From Strigamia acuminata (Eukaryota; Arthropoda; Chilopoda; Geophilomorpha; Linotaeniidae): DNA of 64,000 nt. The notes under the pieces were generated by a model. The model did no database searches. It was not told the DNA's origin and was given only the letters and a program-made list of their open reading frames with translations. The translations under genes were made by a program, and so were the position numbers. Location: NCBI GenBank assembly GCA_949358305.1, contig OX442314.1, forward strand, positions 38,661,211 to 38,725,210, read 5' to 3'. Below, in pieces: positions 34,142 to 43,573 of the stretch; the stretch's first letter is position 1; every line of letters begins with the position of its first letter.

Positions 34142-36834
34142 TTACAACTGACACGCCGACTCGGAACTGTCGCCCAAAATTGTCAACAGTTGCACCTGAC
34201 CGGGACAAACGCACAATTTGCGACAAAACGAACAGCATTTGCACAAATCGCACTGACACTTCGCACAATTTCTCTCCACGCACGACTGTCTCTTCGCCAA
34301 CGTCTGCGGCGTCTCGTTATTCAGCTGCAAAAGCGACAACATCGCCCTTCGGTGACAAATATCCCTCTGCAGCCCCACTTCGGCCAGCTGGCTCGGCGTC
34401 GTATACATAATGGCGAAGCCGCGAACGTTCTCCCGGCCCTCGCAGTGTCCCAACTCTTGCCAGTATTGCGCTATGCTGTGCGGGAAGCCCCAGTGGATGA
34501 TTAGGCCCACGTTGAGCAGGTTGGCGTTGCTGCCGAGAGCGCAGGTGGCCACCACGCAGCGGAGAAGCGTGACCTTCTGGTTGAAGTTTGCAATGACGAA
34601 TGTTTTTGTCTGTTGGCCGGAGCAGTCGTGGAACATCTCGACTTTGCGGCCGCGGACGTCGAGTTTGCGGAGAGCGTAGTTGAGGTGCTGGAAAATTTTG
34701 AAGCATTCGTTCAGCGTGTTGGTGTAGACGAGGACTTTGGGCTGGGATGAAGTCGAGTTGGCGATGTAGTAGACGAGCCAGTCGAATTTGTCCATTTTTA
34801 ATTTTCCTTCTTCGAAGTGGAGGTATACGCTCGGTCTGTGGAGAAATTGAAAGGAGTTTTTGAAGGGTTTGTGAGTTGTTTTGCAGTGTTTTGTTTTCTG
34901 GTTGTTTTGGGAGTATGGTAGGCGTTTTGTATTTGGTTTTAGGGGTAATGTTTCGTAAGTATGATTTTATTCGTTTTGAATGGTGGTGTTGCTGTTAAAT
35001 TTTGAATATCGCAAATTGCATTTGGATGTCGCTTAAAATTAAAATGATAAAAATTTTGAAAATAATCGATTAAAATGATAAAAATTTTGAAAATAATCGA
35101 TTAAAATGATAAAAATTTTGAAAAAAATAGATTACAATAAAAAAAATCGTGAAACTTGATTAAAATCATGAAAATGTTGATTAAAGTCATGAAAATCTTG
35201 GTTAAAATCATGTAAATCTTGTTAGAATCATAACAATTTTGAAAATATCGATTAAAATCATGTAAATCTTGTTAGAATCATAACAATTTTGAAAATATCG
35301 ATTAAAATCATGTAAATCTTGTTAGAATCATAACAATTTTAAAAATATCGATTAAAATCATGTAAATCTTGTTAGAATCATAACAATTTTAAAAATATCG
35401 ATTAAAATAATTTTTTTTAAAATGATAAAAAATAATCGATTAAAATATTAAAAATTTAGAAAATAATCGATTAAAATAATAAAAATTTTGAAAAAAATCG
35501 ATTAAAATGATAAAAATTTTGAAAAAAACGATGAAAATGGTAAACATTTTGAAAAAAATAGATTAGAATCATGAAAATCGTGAAACTCTTGATTAAAATC
35601 GTGAAAATCTTGATTAAAATCACAAAAATCTTGATTAAAATCATAAAAATTGTGATTAAAATCATGAAAATCTTTATAGAATGCCGCTTCGCATTCATAT
35701 AATCGCACACACCTAGTTCGAACTCATTCCCCTTGCATTAAAACTCGAATAGAGATTAAAACAATACCGTACATCGACAACTATAATCAAATGCATGCAG
35801 ATTATTTCGATTTTACGACCCTGCAGTCGAAGCGGGAACAAAACCACCTTCAAAACATACAATCTCCCAAAACACTCGCAGTTAAGTGACTAAAACGCTT
35901 CATTTCAAATGTTTCTGCTTTAGCGTCGTTCAACGCAATAATCACAAACATCGAAAGAACCTTATTACGACTATTTCGGTATTTTTTTTCTATACACACC
36001 TGTGACAAGTGTTTGTTACGATTTTATAGCCAGGTTGAAGCAAAAGGTGCCTTTCAAGGTCAGTCTGAACTTTTTTGTCACATAATTCGGCGATAGCAAA
36101 GAAAGGCGATTTGGTAAACGTTCGAATTTCCGCGATGTCTCTGAACACATCTTTGTAGTTTTCGCTCCTAAGCAAATAACATATTTAAATACATTTTAAA
36201 CACTTGAAATACAGTAAAATATTTACCACGTCGACACGCAATTTGCGTCGAGCACCACAACAAGATGGATTTCTTGGTTGCTGTTAAAAATGGCGTTCTT
36301 CCATTTCTTCGTGGCAAACTTTTCCGTCGACACGAACAAATACTTAGGAACATCCACCGTCGTATAAACTAGAAAATAATCGAAAAAAAGTCGACATTTC
36401 TTCACGTTTTGCTCGTTCAAAGCGATAACATACACGAGTTGAGCGTGTACGAACTCAATTGCGGATTGCTGCTGCTTATATTAAACGATGGAAGTCCCAT
36501 CGCCGAAACGGTCGTACTTTGGTCGATCAGAGCCGAAGGTGACGGCGATATAATTACAGTTGTAAACGGAAACGGTTTCTGAATAATCAAAACATTGATT
36601 TAAAATTTAAAAAAAATAAAAATCGATGTGGTAACAATCGGTTTGTACATCGGATACCAGTCCTGGAACAATATAGCACCACGGGATGCCGAAATCGGCC
36701 GTAAACACGCCCAAAACGTCGTGTCCGGTGAGTAAATGGTTGGTGATTTCTTGGTGGTTTTCGTTGAACGGCGGAGTCTTCAAGCGGTACTTTTGTTTCG
36801 TTTTTTCCAGTTGTTCGCGCATCGAGCAATCCAT
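34142..36834 (-). CDS. RecQ-like helicase homologue with degraded catalytic motifs; exons 36834-36658, 36578-36227, 36167-36000, 34835-34142
   Basis: Similar along its whole length to the two RecA-like lobes of RecQ helicases, but each catalytic motif is altered. Motif I reads GVFTADFGIPWCY (normally P-T-G-x-G-K-S), the DEAH box reads VVVLDANCVSTW, motif III reads FAIAELCD instead of ALTAT, GMGID is GSNAN, and the arginine-finger block GRAGRDG is GHCEGRE. The exons join with GT-AG introns (VSTW|SENYKDVFRDIAEIR; TCHR|PSVYLHFEEGK). The C-terminus is a cysteine-rich tail (RNCAKCQCDLCKCCSFC). A one-base frame change is needed within exon 2 between about 36484 and 36416, from a mutation or sequence error. 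ATP-driven unwinding is very unlikely. It is either a decaying pseudogene or a non-enzymatic derivative. Confidence 0.75.
35035..35680. repeat. Compound minisatellite in the last intron of the RecQ-like gene
   Basis: Three parts. 35036-35110 and 35410-35540 carry about 31-bp units AAAATGATAAAAATTTTGAAAATAATCGATT. 35205-35405 carries four near-identical 50-bp units with CATGTAAATCTTGTTAGAATCATAAC and AAAATATCGATT. 35560-35660 carries about 22-bp units TTGATTAAAATCATGAAAATC. Confidence 0.9.
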
Positions 36835-37000
36835 GTCGACGATTTTAGCTGGAAATAAAAGATTTTTGTACTTCGGGGAAGTTTTCTCGTCGGGTTGCAC
36901 GAGATTTTGGTGGATTTGTAGGCGACATGTGGTGTCGTTTGCGGTTAGAAAATAAAGTCGCAGGGTTGGCGCATTGCGGATTGATGAGTTTCGTGCGTCG

Positions 37001-37006
37001 TTTATA
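37001..37006 (-). promoter_or_regulatory. TATA box candidate for the RecQ-like gene
   Basis: Minus-strand TATAAA about 170 bp upstream of the first ATG at 36834. An acceptor TTTATTTCCAG at about 36853 suggests a spliced 5' untranslated region. Confidence 0.35.
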
Positions 37007-37213
37007 CCTAGGTTTGTGGAGATTCAGTGTGCGGGTGCTGGGATTTTGTGGTGGAATTGGAGTCAAGAGACAGACGCTTGATTTTTGAGTTGAGTGGTCA
37101 ACAAACAAGGCAGAGCATTGATTACCTTTGCCTGGGTTCCAGGAAATATCGAGGGGCGTAGTTTGGAGTTTTAACGTCAGAAGGCGTTAGTAGTGACTGT
37201 TTTTATTTTTATC

Positions 37214-37312
37214 TCTCGCCGAAAGGAATCTTGGATCATTTTCAAAAGCTTTCTCGTTTAATTTGGTAGATTGAAGAGATCGAGTAATTGTTTCGCGCTA
37301 CGGCAACCATGT
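37214..37312 (-). pseudogene. Fragment of a second cullin-5 copy
   Basis: About 100 bp starting TTTATCTCTCGCCGAAAGGAATC matches 38619-38757 inside the cullin-5 gene, in the same orientation, through ATTTTCAAAAGCTTTCTCG and GATTGAAGAGATCGAGTA to CAACCATG. About 40 bp are deleted and several substitutions are present. It lies about 110 bp beyond the cullin stop, so it is a remnant of a partial or tandem duplication. Confidence 0.88.
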
Positions 37313-37370
37313 TGAATTTATGAATTTATACACTTGTAAAATTGGAAAAATGAAAATAAAAACGGCAAAA

Positions 37371-37376
37371 TTTATT
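37371..37376 (-). terminator. AATAAA polyadenylation signal of cullin-5
   Basis: Minus-strand AATAAA about 45 bp after the stop codon. Confidence 0.6.
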
Positions 37377-37419
37377 TATTATACGTTTGAAAAAGATTAA
37401 TTGACAGCAAATTGAAATC

Positions 37420-39681
37420 CTAGGCAATGTAGACCAAGTTATTAAAATCCTTCTCGTCTCGGCACAGATAATTCTTTTCGATCAACCATTCTACTTGCTC
37501 TTTGATCATTCGGGTCGTCGGCAAGAACATATTTTTCAAAATTCCAATCAATTCGATCTGTAGTTGCAAATTTGGGACGGACTTCCTGGCTTTCGCAACA
37601 CGAACAATCGCTTCTTGTAAACGATATTCCCGGAGTTTGACGATGGCTTTGTTGTCCCCTTGTTTATGCTTCTCCGTCGACAGCTGCAATCTCCCGATAA
37701 GGTTGATCTTGCCTCGTTTCTGAACTTTCCCGTTTCTAATCACTGCAAAATCGTCGTTTATCCAATACTCCGTCCCATTCGTGAACTCTAACGGCGATTT
37801 AACTTCCGGATGACACTTTACAATATTTCGCTTTGCCATTGGCATCGATACCACCGACCAGAGCGTTTTCTTCAGTTCGGACTCGGGCAACTCGGTCGCC
37901 AACTGTAAATTCTCGAAGGAAATGCGCTCGTTCGGGCGCTCGTTCCACGCAAACAGCACGGCCATCTGGAATGTCGTCACGTCCAGATCAAACTTTCCAA
38001 CGGCATTTACAAACGTGATGGTCCCATTCGACATTTGATGATCCCAAACAAGTTTGCGTCCGCTGTGTTGTTTGTGGTAAAAAGTTTCCATCTCGCAGAC
38101 ATAATCTTCCAACTCCACGGGGATCGAAACGGAAATCCTGTCGTTACTTCGCGACCACGCGGCGGAATTGAGAATTTTAACATTAATCGAATCTCTAACA
38201 CCACCATGTCGGTCTTGGAAAGCTTGATTTAAGTCTCGGCTAATCGAAAGGTCTTGAAACATCTTGGACACTCTGTTCACGTATTCGGCCGGCATTCCCA
38301 CATCTCTCAACCACCCGACCATATTCTCCTCCATGTCGTTGTCCGCCGAAGTCTCTAAAATCAAACGTCTCGTCAGATGCGACTTGAAGAAAATCATGAA
38401 CACATCTTTGTTGTGCACATACTTCAGCAATATGAGCACTCCTTTTAATCTGCTTTCGACGATCTCCGAGGCTAGTTTCTTGCTCATATTCGTCTTCCTC
38501 AACAACATGTCGCAGAAATTCGCCAACAACTCGGGACATTTCGATTCCGGTTGAGTTTTCGTCCTCGACGCAAGTTCCAACTTAAAAATCGCAGTGTCGT
38601 TGACAATCTTCTTGAACGCTTTATCTCTCGCCGAAAGAAATCTCGGATCATTTTCAAAAGCTTTCTCGACCAATTCGCTCGACCGATTGAAGAGATCGAG
38701 TAGTTGTTGCACGTATTTCTCGGAATCCTGAACGATCGTTTCCGCCGCCGCAACCATGTCCGCCAAACCAGCTTTGACGATGCATTCCTCCAACTCGACG
38801 AGCATCGGTGGAATACATTCGGGCACGAGATTCAACAGATGAAACATCCGTAGAAGATTGTCAATATCGTTGCGCTTGATCATCGCCCCGCACTCCGCTA
38901 AAACGACTTCCTTAAACGGAAACACCAAAAAATCGCCGCAGATTTTAGTCAATTCTTGACGCGAACACGCTTCCAAATATTTCTCCGCCCGCTTATTCTC
39001 TTCGCTGAGTCGTAGATCGGCGTATTTCATGTAATTCTCGACTCCGTTGACCCTCAGATACTCTTGTGCATTCGTCCCATAAAACGCCCGAGTGTCTTCG
39101 TAGTACGCTTTCTCAAAAAACTCCCGATAAAGGGATAAATTGTCGTCGGGAGTAGTGCACAAACTCACATAAGACTCGCGGATTCCTACTATTAACTGCG
39201 GATCACACGTCTGGCCGTTTCTCTCTGCTTCGATTAACTTCATAACGCTTTTGTGGATGTGTTTTTTCTTGTCCGAAAAAATACTTTCATTCCAACTCTG
39301 CAGCATGAGATTACGAACTTTGTAGCTGACACTACCGTCGAGTGCTTTCGATTCTAATCTTACAAACGGTGAGGGATATTTTTGGCAAAGGTCGAAAAAT
39401 AATTTCCATTTGTCGGTGTAAGCTTTTACGAAGACGTCCGGTTCGCATTCCGTCGGTAATTTTGCTTGCACGTCCTTGATGGTCGATAAAATTTGTTTTT
39501 GTATCGCGAGGTAGATCTCTTCTTTTTTAGTTTCGTCCCATATCGTGAGAGTGTGCACGGCGGTAAATAGATCGTTCCATTCGCTAACAGTAACTGGTTC
39601 TCGTTGCAAAAGCTTTAAACTTGTTCGGCGAGTGAATTCGAAATCCTTTTTAATTTGGGCTGGAGTTTGCTGTGCCGGCAT
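37420..39681 (-). CDS. Cul5: Cullin-5, intronless
   Basis: Scaffold of CRL5 ubiquitin ligases: the N-terminal cullin repeats bind elongin B/C with SOCS-box receptors, the C-terminal domain binds the RING protein Rbx2. The 753-aa frame from ATG 39681 follows cullin-5 from end to end (family length about 780). Diagnostic stretches are LVIGIRESYVSLC, ENYMKYADLRLSEE, AGLADMVAAAETIV, TQPESKCPELLANFCD, NKDVFMIFFKSHLTRRLIL and the C-terminal NLVYIA. The neddylation lysine is K697 in IVRVAKARK. No intron interrupts it, so it may be a retrogene, but the full conserved frame, the TATA box and the AATAAA suggest it is functional. A decayed fragment of a second copy lies downstream. Confidence 0.97.
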   Translation of the reverse strand: MPAQQTPAQIKKDFEFTRRTSLKLLQREPVTVSEWNDLFTAVHTLTIWDETKKEEIYLAIQKQILSTIKDVQAKLPTECEPDVFVKAYTDKWKLFFDLCQKYPSPFVRLESKALDGSVSYKVRNLMLQSWNESIFSDKKKHIHKSVMKLIEAERNGQTCDPQLIVGIRESYVSLCTTPDDNLSLYREFFEKAYYEDTRAFYGTNAQEYLRVNGVENYMKYADLRLSEENKRAEKYLEACSRQELTKICGDFLVFPFKEVVLAECGAMIKRNDIDNLLRMFHLLNLVPECIPPMLVELEECIVKAGLADMVAAAETIVQDSEKYVQQLLDLFNRSSELVEKAFENDPRFLSARDKAFKKIVNDTAIFKLELASRTKTQPESKCPELLANFCDMLLRKTNMSKKLASEIVESRLKGVLILLKYVHNKDVFMIFFKSHLTRRLILETSADNDMEENMVGWLRDVGMPAEYVNRVSKMFQDLSISRDLNQAFQDRHGGVRDSINVKILNSAAWSRSNDRISVSIPVELEDYVCEMETFYHKQHSGRKLVWDHQMSNGTITFVNAVGKFDLDVTTFQMAVLFAWNERPNERISFENLQLATELPESELKKTLWSVVSMPMAKRNIVKCHPEVKSPLEFTNGTEYWINDDFAVIRNGKVQKRGKINLIGRLQLSTEKHKQGDNKAIVKLREYRLQEAIVRVAKARKSVPNLQLQIELIGILKNMFLPTTRMIKEQVEWLIEKNYLCRDEKDFNNLVYIA

Positions 39682-39740
39682 TGTAGTTCGCGATTGGAAG
39701 CTGCAAGGATGATTGATGATTGTAACGCCGAAATCTGCAG

Positions 39741-39748
39741 CTTATATA
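39741..39748 (-). promoter_or_regulatory. TATA box (TATATAAG) of cullin-5
   Basis: Minus-strand TATATAAG about 60 bp upstream of the ATG. The same octamer stands upstream of the AAA-ATPase-like gene at 42253-42262. Confidence 0.5.
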
Positions 39749-39756
39749 CCGGAAAT

Positions 39757-40428
39757 GTAATTCATACGGAAGTCGGACATTGGTTCGAAATGTGAACGTT
39801 CACTAAACGTGAATGTTTGCTTCTCTGAAATGTTTCATGATGTTTGGATTTTATTTTTGTGTTAGCTTAATGAATTTTTATTTTTATTTATTGATTTGAT
39901 ATTTTTTAATGACTTAACAAATTTTAGTGAAGGAACACAATTTTAATATTAATTACATTTAATGTCAAATTTTAACGCTTGGGGTAGTTTAATCGGTTAA
40001 ACACTTGTTTGAAAAGTTCATTTACATTAAGAAATTAAATATTTTCAATGTTGATTCTTTATAGTTCTACAGTAGTTTCACAATAAAATTGTTATTTTGT
40101 AAATAACTCAACCAAATTACAGTGAAAATCGCTTTATTATAATATTACGTTTGTAAATTCATCACCACCTGACAAAAAAATTAAAATCTGCAAAATTTCC
40201 AACCAAAACATCGCCGATCTCCTCGCGCCGAGTTTTCCTTCTTATTTTCACCTCCAGCTTGATTAGCGACTCGCTCTTTCTCGTTATTAAGTGTTTTATC
40301 ATAGTAAGCTTAGAGTCGCTGCTTTTTTTCCTCTATCATGATTGGCACGTCTCGTTCGATAACCGTCGCATATTTCCCACGGAAATTCACGTCGCAGCCA
40401 TTTTGCACTAAGCGCATAGTTTTGCAAT
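39757..40428. other. Intergenic, nothing recognised
   Basis: AT-rich spacer between cullin-5 and the Gly/His-rich gene. No open frame with content. Confidence 0.5.
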
Positions 40429-41093
40429 TCAGTATGTTTCTTCTACAAGATCTCTCGCTTTAACACCACTGCCGTCTGTATTGAATCCAGAACCATGCGC
40501 TGCTCTCCCACCAATGGCTCCAATATTGCCAACATTTCCAAAAACAGGTGAAAATTGATTATTTTGATTTATATTTGTATTGAATCCTCCGCCTGAACTT
40601 TCCAGTTGTTTAGTGATTTCTCTCGCACCGATAGTTCCAATAGATCCCAAATTTCCAAAAGTGGGTGAAAAAGGGTTGAAGCCTCCCCCTGAACTTTCCA
40701 GTTGTTTGTTGCCTTTTTGGTTAGTATTTTGGGCGTCCGGAAGATTGCCTTTGTTGGAATGGTGATGATGATGATGACCATAATGTTCTGGTTTTTTTGT
40801 GAACGTGATTTGGGTTGTCCTAGGCCGACTAAAATAATATTACAAGTTAGAATTGTAAACATTATTTAAGTTTTACTTACTTTGCACAGATGTTGTCTCA
40901 TCACCAAGGCTTCTAACTCCCAAAGGATTAAATCCGCTGTATTTGAATTGACTCTGTAAAAAAAATTTAATTCATGCAAAGGTAGAGAATTTGAAAAAAT
41001 CCATTGAATTTTTATAATATAATCATTAATTACTTTTGTCAATGTGCCAATATAAATAACCGAGAAAATCGAAATAGGAATGTTTTTCAACAT
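40429..41093 (-). CDS. Unrecognised small secreted Gly/His-rich protein; exons 41093-41034, 40953-40877, 40828-40429
   Basis: I do not recognise the family. Three exons give a 178-aa product with consistent phases if exon 2 uses the donor GTAAAAC at 40876 (a stronger GTAAGT four bases earlier breaks the frame). Exon 1 is a signal-peptide-like MLKNIPISIFSVIYIGTLT. Exon 2 carries YSGFNPLGVRSLGDE. Exon 3 holds a run of six His after PEHYG, then two copies of KQLESSGGGFN, each followed by a block like FSPTFGNLGSIGTIGARE / FSPVFGNVGNIGAIGGRA. Glycine-rich repeats after a signal peptide occur in insect antimicrobial and cuticle proteins, but that role is only a guess here. Confidence 0.55.
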
Positions 41094-41437
41094 TTTGGCA
41101 ACTATAGCATCCGATGCCAACACAGTGAACTTACTTTTATCAAGTGGTAATTAAAATTGCAATTTGCTTAAATCCGCAATAGTAAACTTAAATGCATTTT
41201 AACAATGATTATGTAAGATTTATATTGCACAGGATGGATTAATAGGAAAATAAATTATATTAGTGTACTAATATACAACGTCCACTCACAATATTATGAT
41301 AAATGTGGAAGAAGCAAATATCAAAGAAGAAAAACTATTTGTTTCCTTTATATTATTGCCACGTACTATCTGTAAAAAATAATATTCAGAGAAAAAATTG
41401 TATTGTTTATTACTATTCACGTTTCAAATATCAGTAA
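41094..41437. other. Intergenic, nothing recognised
   Basis: AT-rich spacer. GATAAAAG at about 41140 (minus strand) could serve as a TATA-like element for the Gly/His-rich gene. Confidence 0.4.
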
Positions 41438-42214
41438 TCAACTAATTGAAAGTCTTTTTGAGTTATCATAGCACTCAAAAAACGACTTCAAAAACCTCTT
41501 ATTACTTAAAATGTCATCCTCACGATTTGCTGGATAATTTTCATCAGCAGATGTCATTATTAGAGAATGAACACAATCAGCAAACATCTTATTTACGTCC
41601 GAAAACAAACCGATATAATCCTCTCCGTCGGCGACCTCTCTTCGGTATTGTTTCCGCGCATAAAACGGTTGCTCGCAATCATCAACCAGCAAAATAACCT
41701 GACGCCCATATTTACAATACAAACTGAAACACAATGTACACAGTTGCCGCATCTCTTGGACACCGAAATCTCGTTCAACGTTACGAAACAGATACGAATA
41801 ATCTTCTTTGAATTCGAATTCCCGCATCAAATCGTTGATCCTACTTGCAAAACACTGGTAATAGCCTGCGCATGCGTGCGGAAATGCGAAATAAACCGGA
41901 ATAAACTTGCCAAATGTTCTTCTCAGACTCCTGTAACCATTCACCTCGAATTTTCGCGCAATTTCGTGAGTAAACACCTCAGTCATAAAATGTTTTCCAT
42001 ATTTGTTGTACGAGGAGTCGCTCGGATCCAAACTCGATCCGAAAAAACATCCGATCGTCGACAGTAATGTCGTTTTTCCGAAGCCTTTCGGTAAACGACA
42101 GATGTAACGTCCAGGTTTTTCATAATGTCTTAAAACTCTCGTCTTGTCTATGTATAAATTACACTGAACATCTTCAACAAAGCTGCGTCGAAGGCTCGTC
42201 CAGTTCTGCGCCAT
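41438..42214 (-). CDS. Single-exon AAA-ATPase-like protein, 258 aa
   Basis: Resembles the predicted AAA-ATPase family (AAA-ATPase_like, PF09820), which begins with SFxxxR...YIDKT and a Walker A. Here SFVEDVQCNLYIDKT spans 11-25, the Walker A is PKGFGKTT at 42-49, and a Walker B VILLVDD is at 173-179, followed by a possible polar sensor stretch (MTSADE, 220-225). The chosen start is ATG 42214; the frame opens slightly further upstream without ATG. Most relatives carry a C-terminal PD-(D/E)XK nuclease-like domain, which is absent, so this is the ATPase half only. A TATATAAG box lies about 40 bp upstream. Role unknown; the family is often patchily distributed and near mobile DNA. Confidence 0.75.
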   Translation of the reverse strand: MAQNWTSLRRSFVEDVQCNLYIDKTRVLRHYEKPGRYICRLPKGFGKTTLLSTIGCFFGSSLDPSDSSYNKYGKHFMTEVFTHEIARKFEVNGYRSLRRTFGKFIPVYFAFPHACAGYYQCFASRINDLMREFEFKEDYSYLFRNVERDFGVQEMRQLCTLCFSLYCKYGRQVILLVDDCEQPFYARKQYRREVADGEDYIGLFSDVNKMFADCVHSLIMTSADENYPANREDDILSNKRFLKSFFECYDNSKRLSIS

Positions 42215-42252
42215 GCTGGTCAAGAATGTTATAATTCTGTATACAATGTTTC

Positions 42253-42262
42253 GCTTATATAA
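42253..42262 (-). promoter_or_regulatory. TATA box (TATATAAG) of the AAA-ATPase-like gene
   Basis: Minus-strand TATATAAGCG about 40-50 bp upstream of the ATG. Confidence 0.5.
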
Positions 42263-43020
42263 TGAAACAAGTGTATACGTCTATTGTACGTTGTGGTTCC
42301 GAAGGAGTTGGCTTTCTTCCTTTAATTGGTAACGTTTGACTGACAACACACATTTTGTCTTGTATTGTAAGCCCACATTCCAAAATGTACCGGTGTATCA
42401 GAAAATATTTATCACCACATTGCATCCTCAAATGTTTTATTTGGTTGATCATGTTTTGAATAAAATTTACTCAATTTAAAAGCAACAGAATATTTATTTG
42501 TCGAAATAGTAATCCGTAAACATACTGGATTGGTTGTTCAACAAAGCCTCCGTAGGTTCGGTTCTGTAACCTGTAAGATTTATTCTTCTTTCAATACAAA
42601 TCGTGTTTTTGCTTGTGTAAACTCCGTACTCTCAACGTTGTACTCACTTAACAATGGAGGCTCGTTGACTCAACCGTCTGTGCTTTCGTGATGATTTTAC
42701 TTCGAATTTCGTCCTCGCTGTTATATTTTGACGCTTGAAAATGTCGTGTGGTGCAGGAATTGTTTGAAAGAGATGTTGTTTCATAGACCTAGGTATATTT
42801 TAATTGCGATGAACAAAACAAAAACTAACCTGAAATGTTATATATAGGCCTATTTCTAACAATTCGAGTAATTTTATTTTCTTCGATTCAAAAAAGTTCC
42901 TTCAATGTTTGTGTTTAAACCTTTACTTTATCTTTAAAAATTATTTTATATAAACTTAAATTCTGTAATTTGATGGTTTATTGTTATTTTTATAATAGAC
43001 CGAATTACTTGACTTGATTT

Positions 43021-43186
43021 GTTAGGGGCAGGGCAGGGCTGGACTGGGAACAAATTTATGGCCGGGAAATCTGGGTGTCCGGGCCACAATTAATGGGCCA
43101 CAATTAATGAAGTCGGGACAGGCTACAGCCAGCTGCGACGGGCCACTCCCGGTAGCCCGCCGGGCCAGTCCAGCACTGGTTAGGGG
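43021..43186. mobile_element. hAT-type MITE, 150 bp (43029-43178), 8-bp duplication GTTAGGGG
   Basis: Ends CAGGGCAGGGCTGGACTGGG and GGGCCAGTCCAGCACTG are inverted repeats of hAT type. GTTAGGGG stands on both sides (43021-43028, 43179-43186), and copy A of the host repeat has an uninterrupted GGTTAAGGGGGTG at the same place. Confidence 0.93.
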
Positions 43187-43573
43187 GTGTAAAATCCAAC
43201 TCTCTACCTCCACGCGGTCACTCCTGGATAAACTGAGCAGCCACTTGGCTCAGTGAAACCAGAAGAGAGCTCTGGTCACTTGAAAATTTCTGACATTTAT
43301 ACTAATAATCTAATTGTGTATTGTAAGCCCGCATTCCTTAATGAATGTGGCATTTACCTTTTTTTAATGTATTGTAAGCCCACATTTCTCCATGAATGTG
43401 GCATTTTCATTATACACAGTTTCTAAATATTTGTGCTGGCATTCACTTTTACTGACTATTTTTAAAGAAACGGCTGTATAAATTAAACTTATTGGCTATT
43501 GTAATCTTTTTCTGTTAGGGATTTTGTATTGAATGGTCTGCACCACATTTCTCTCGCAATGCTGTTAGTATTA

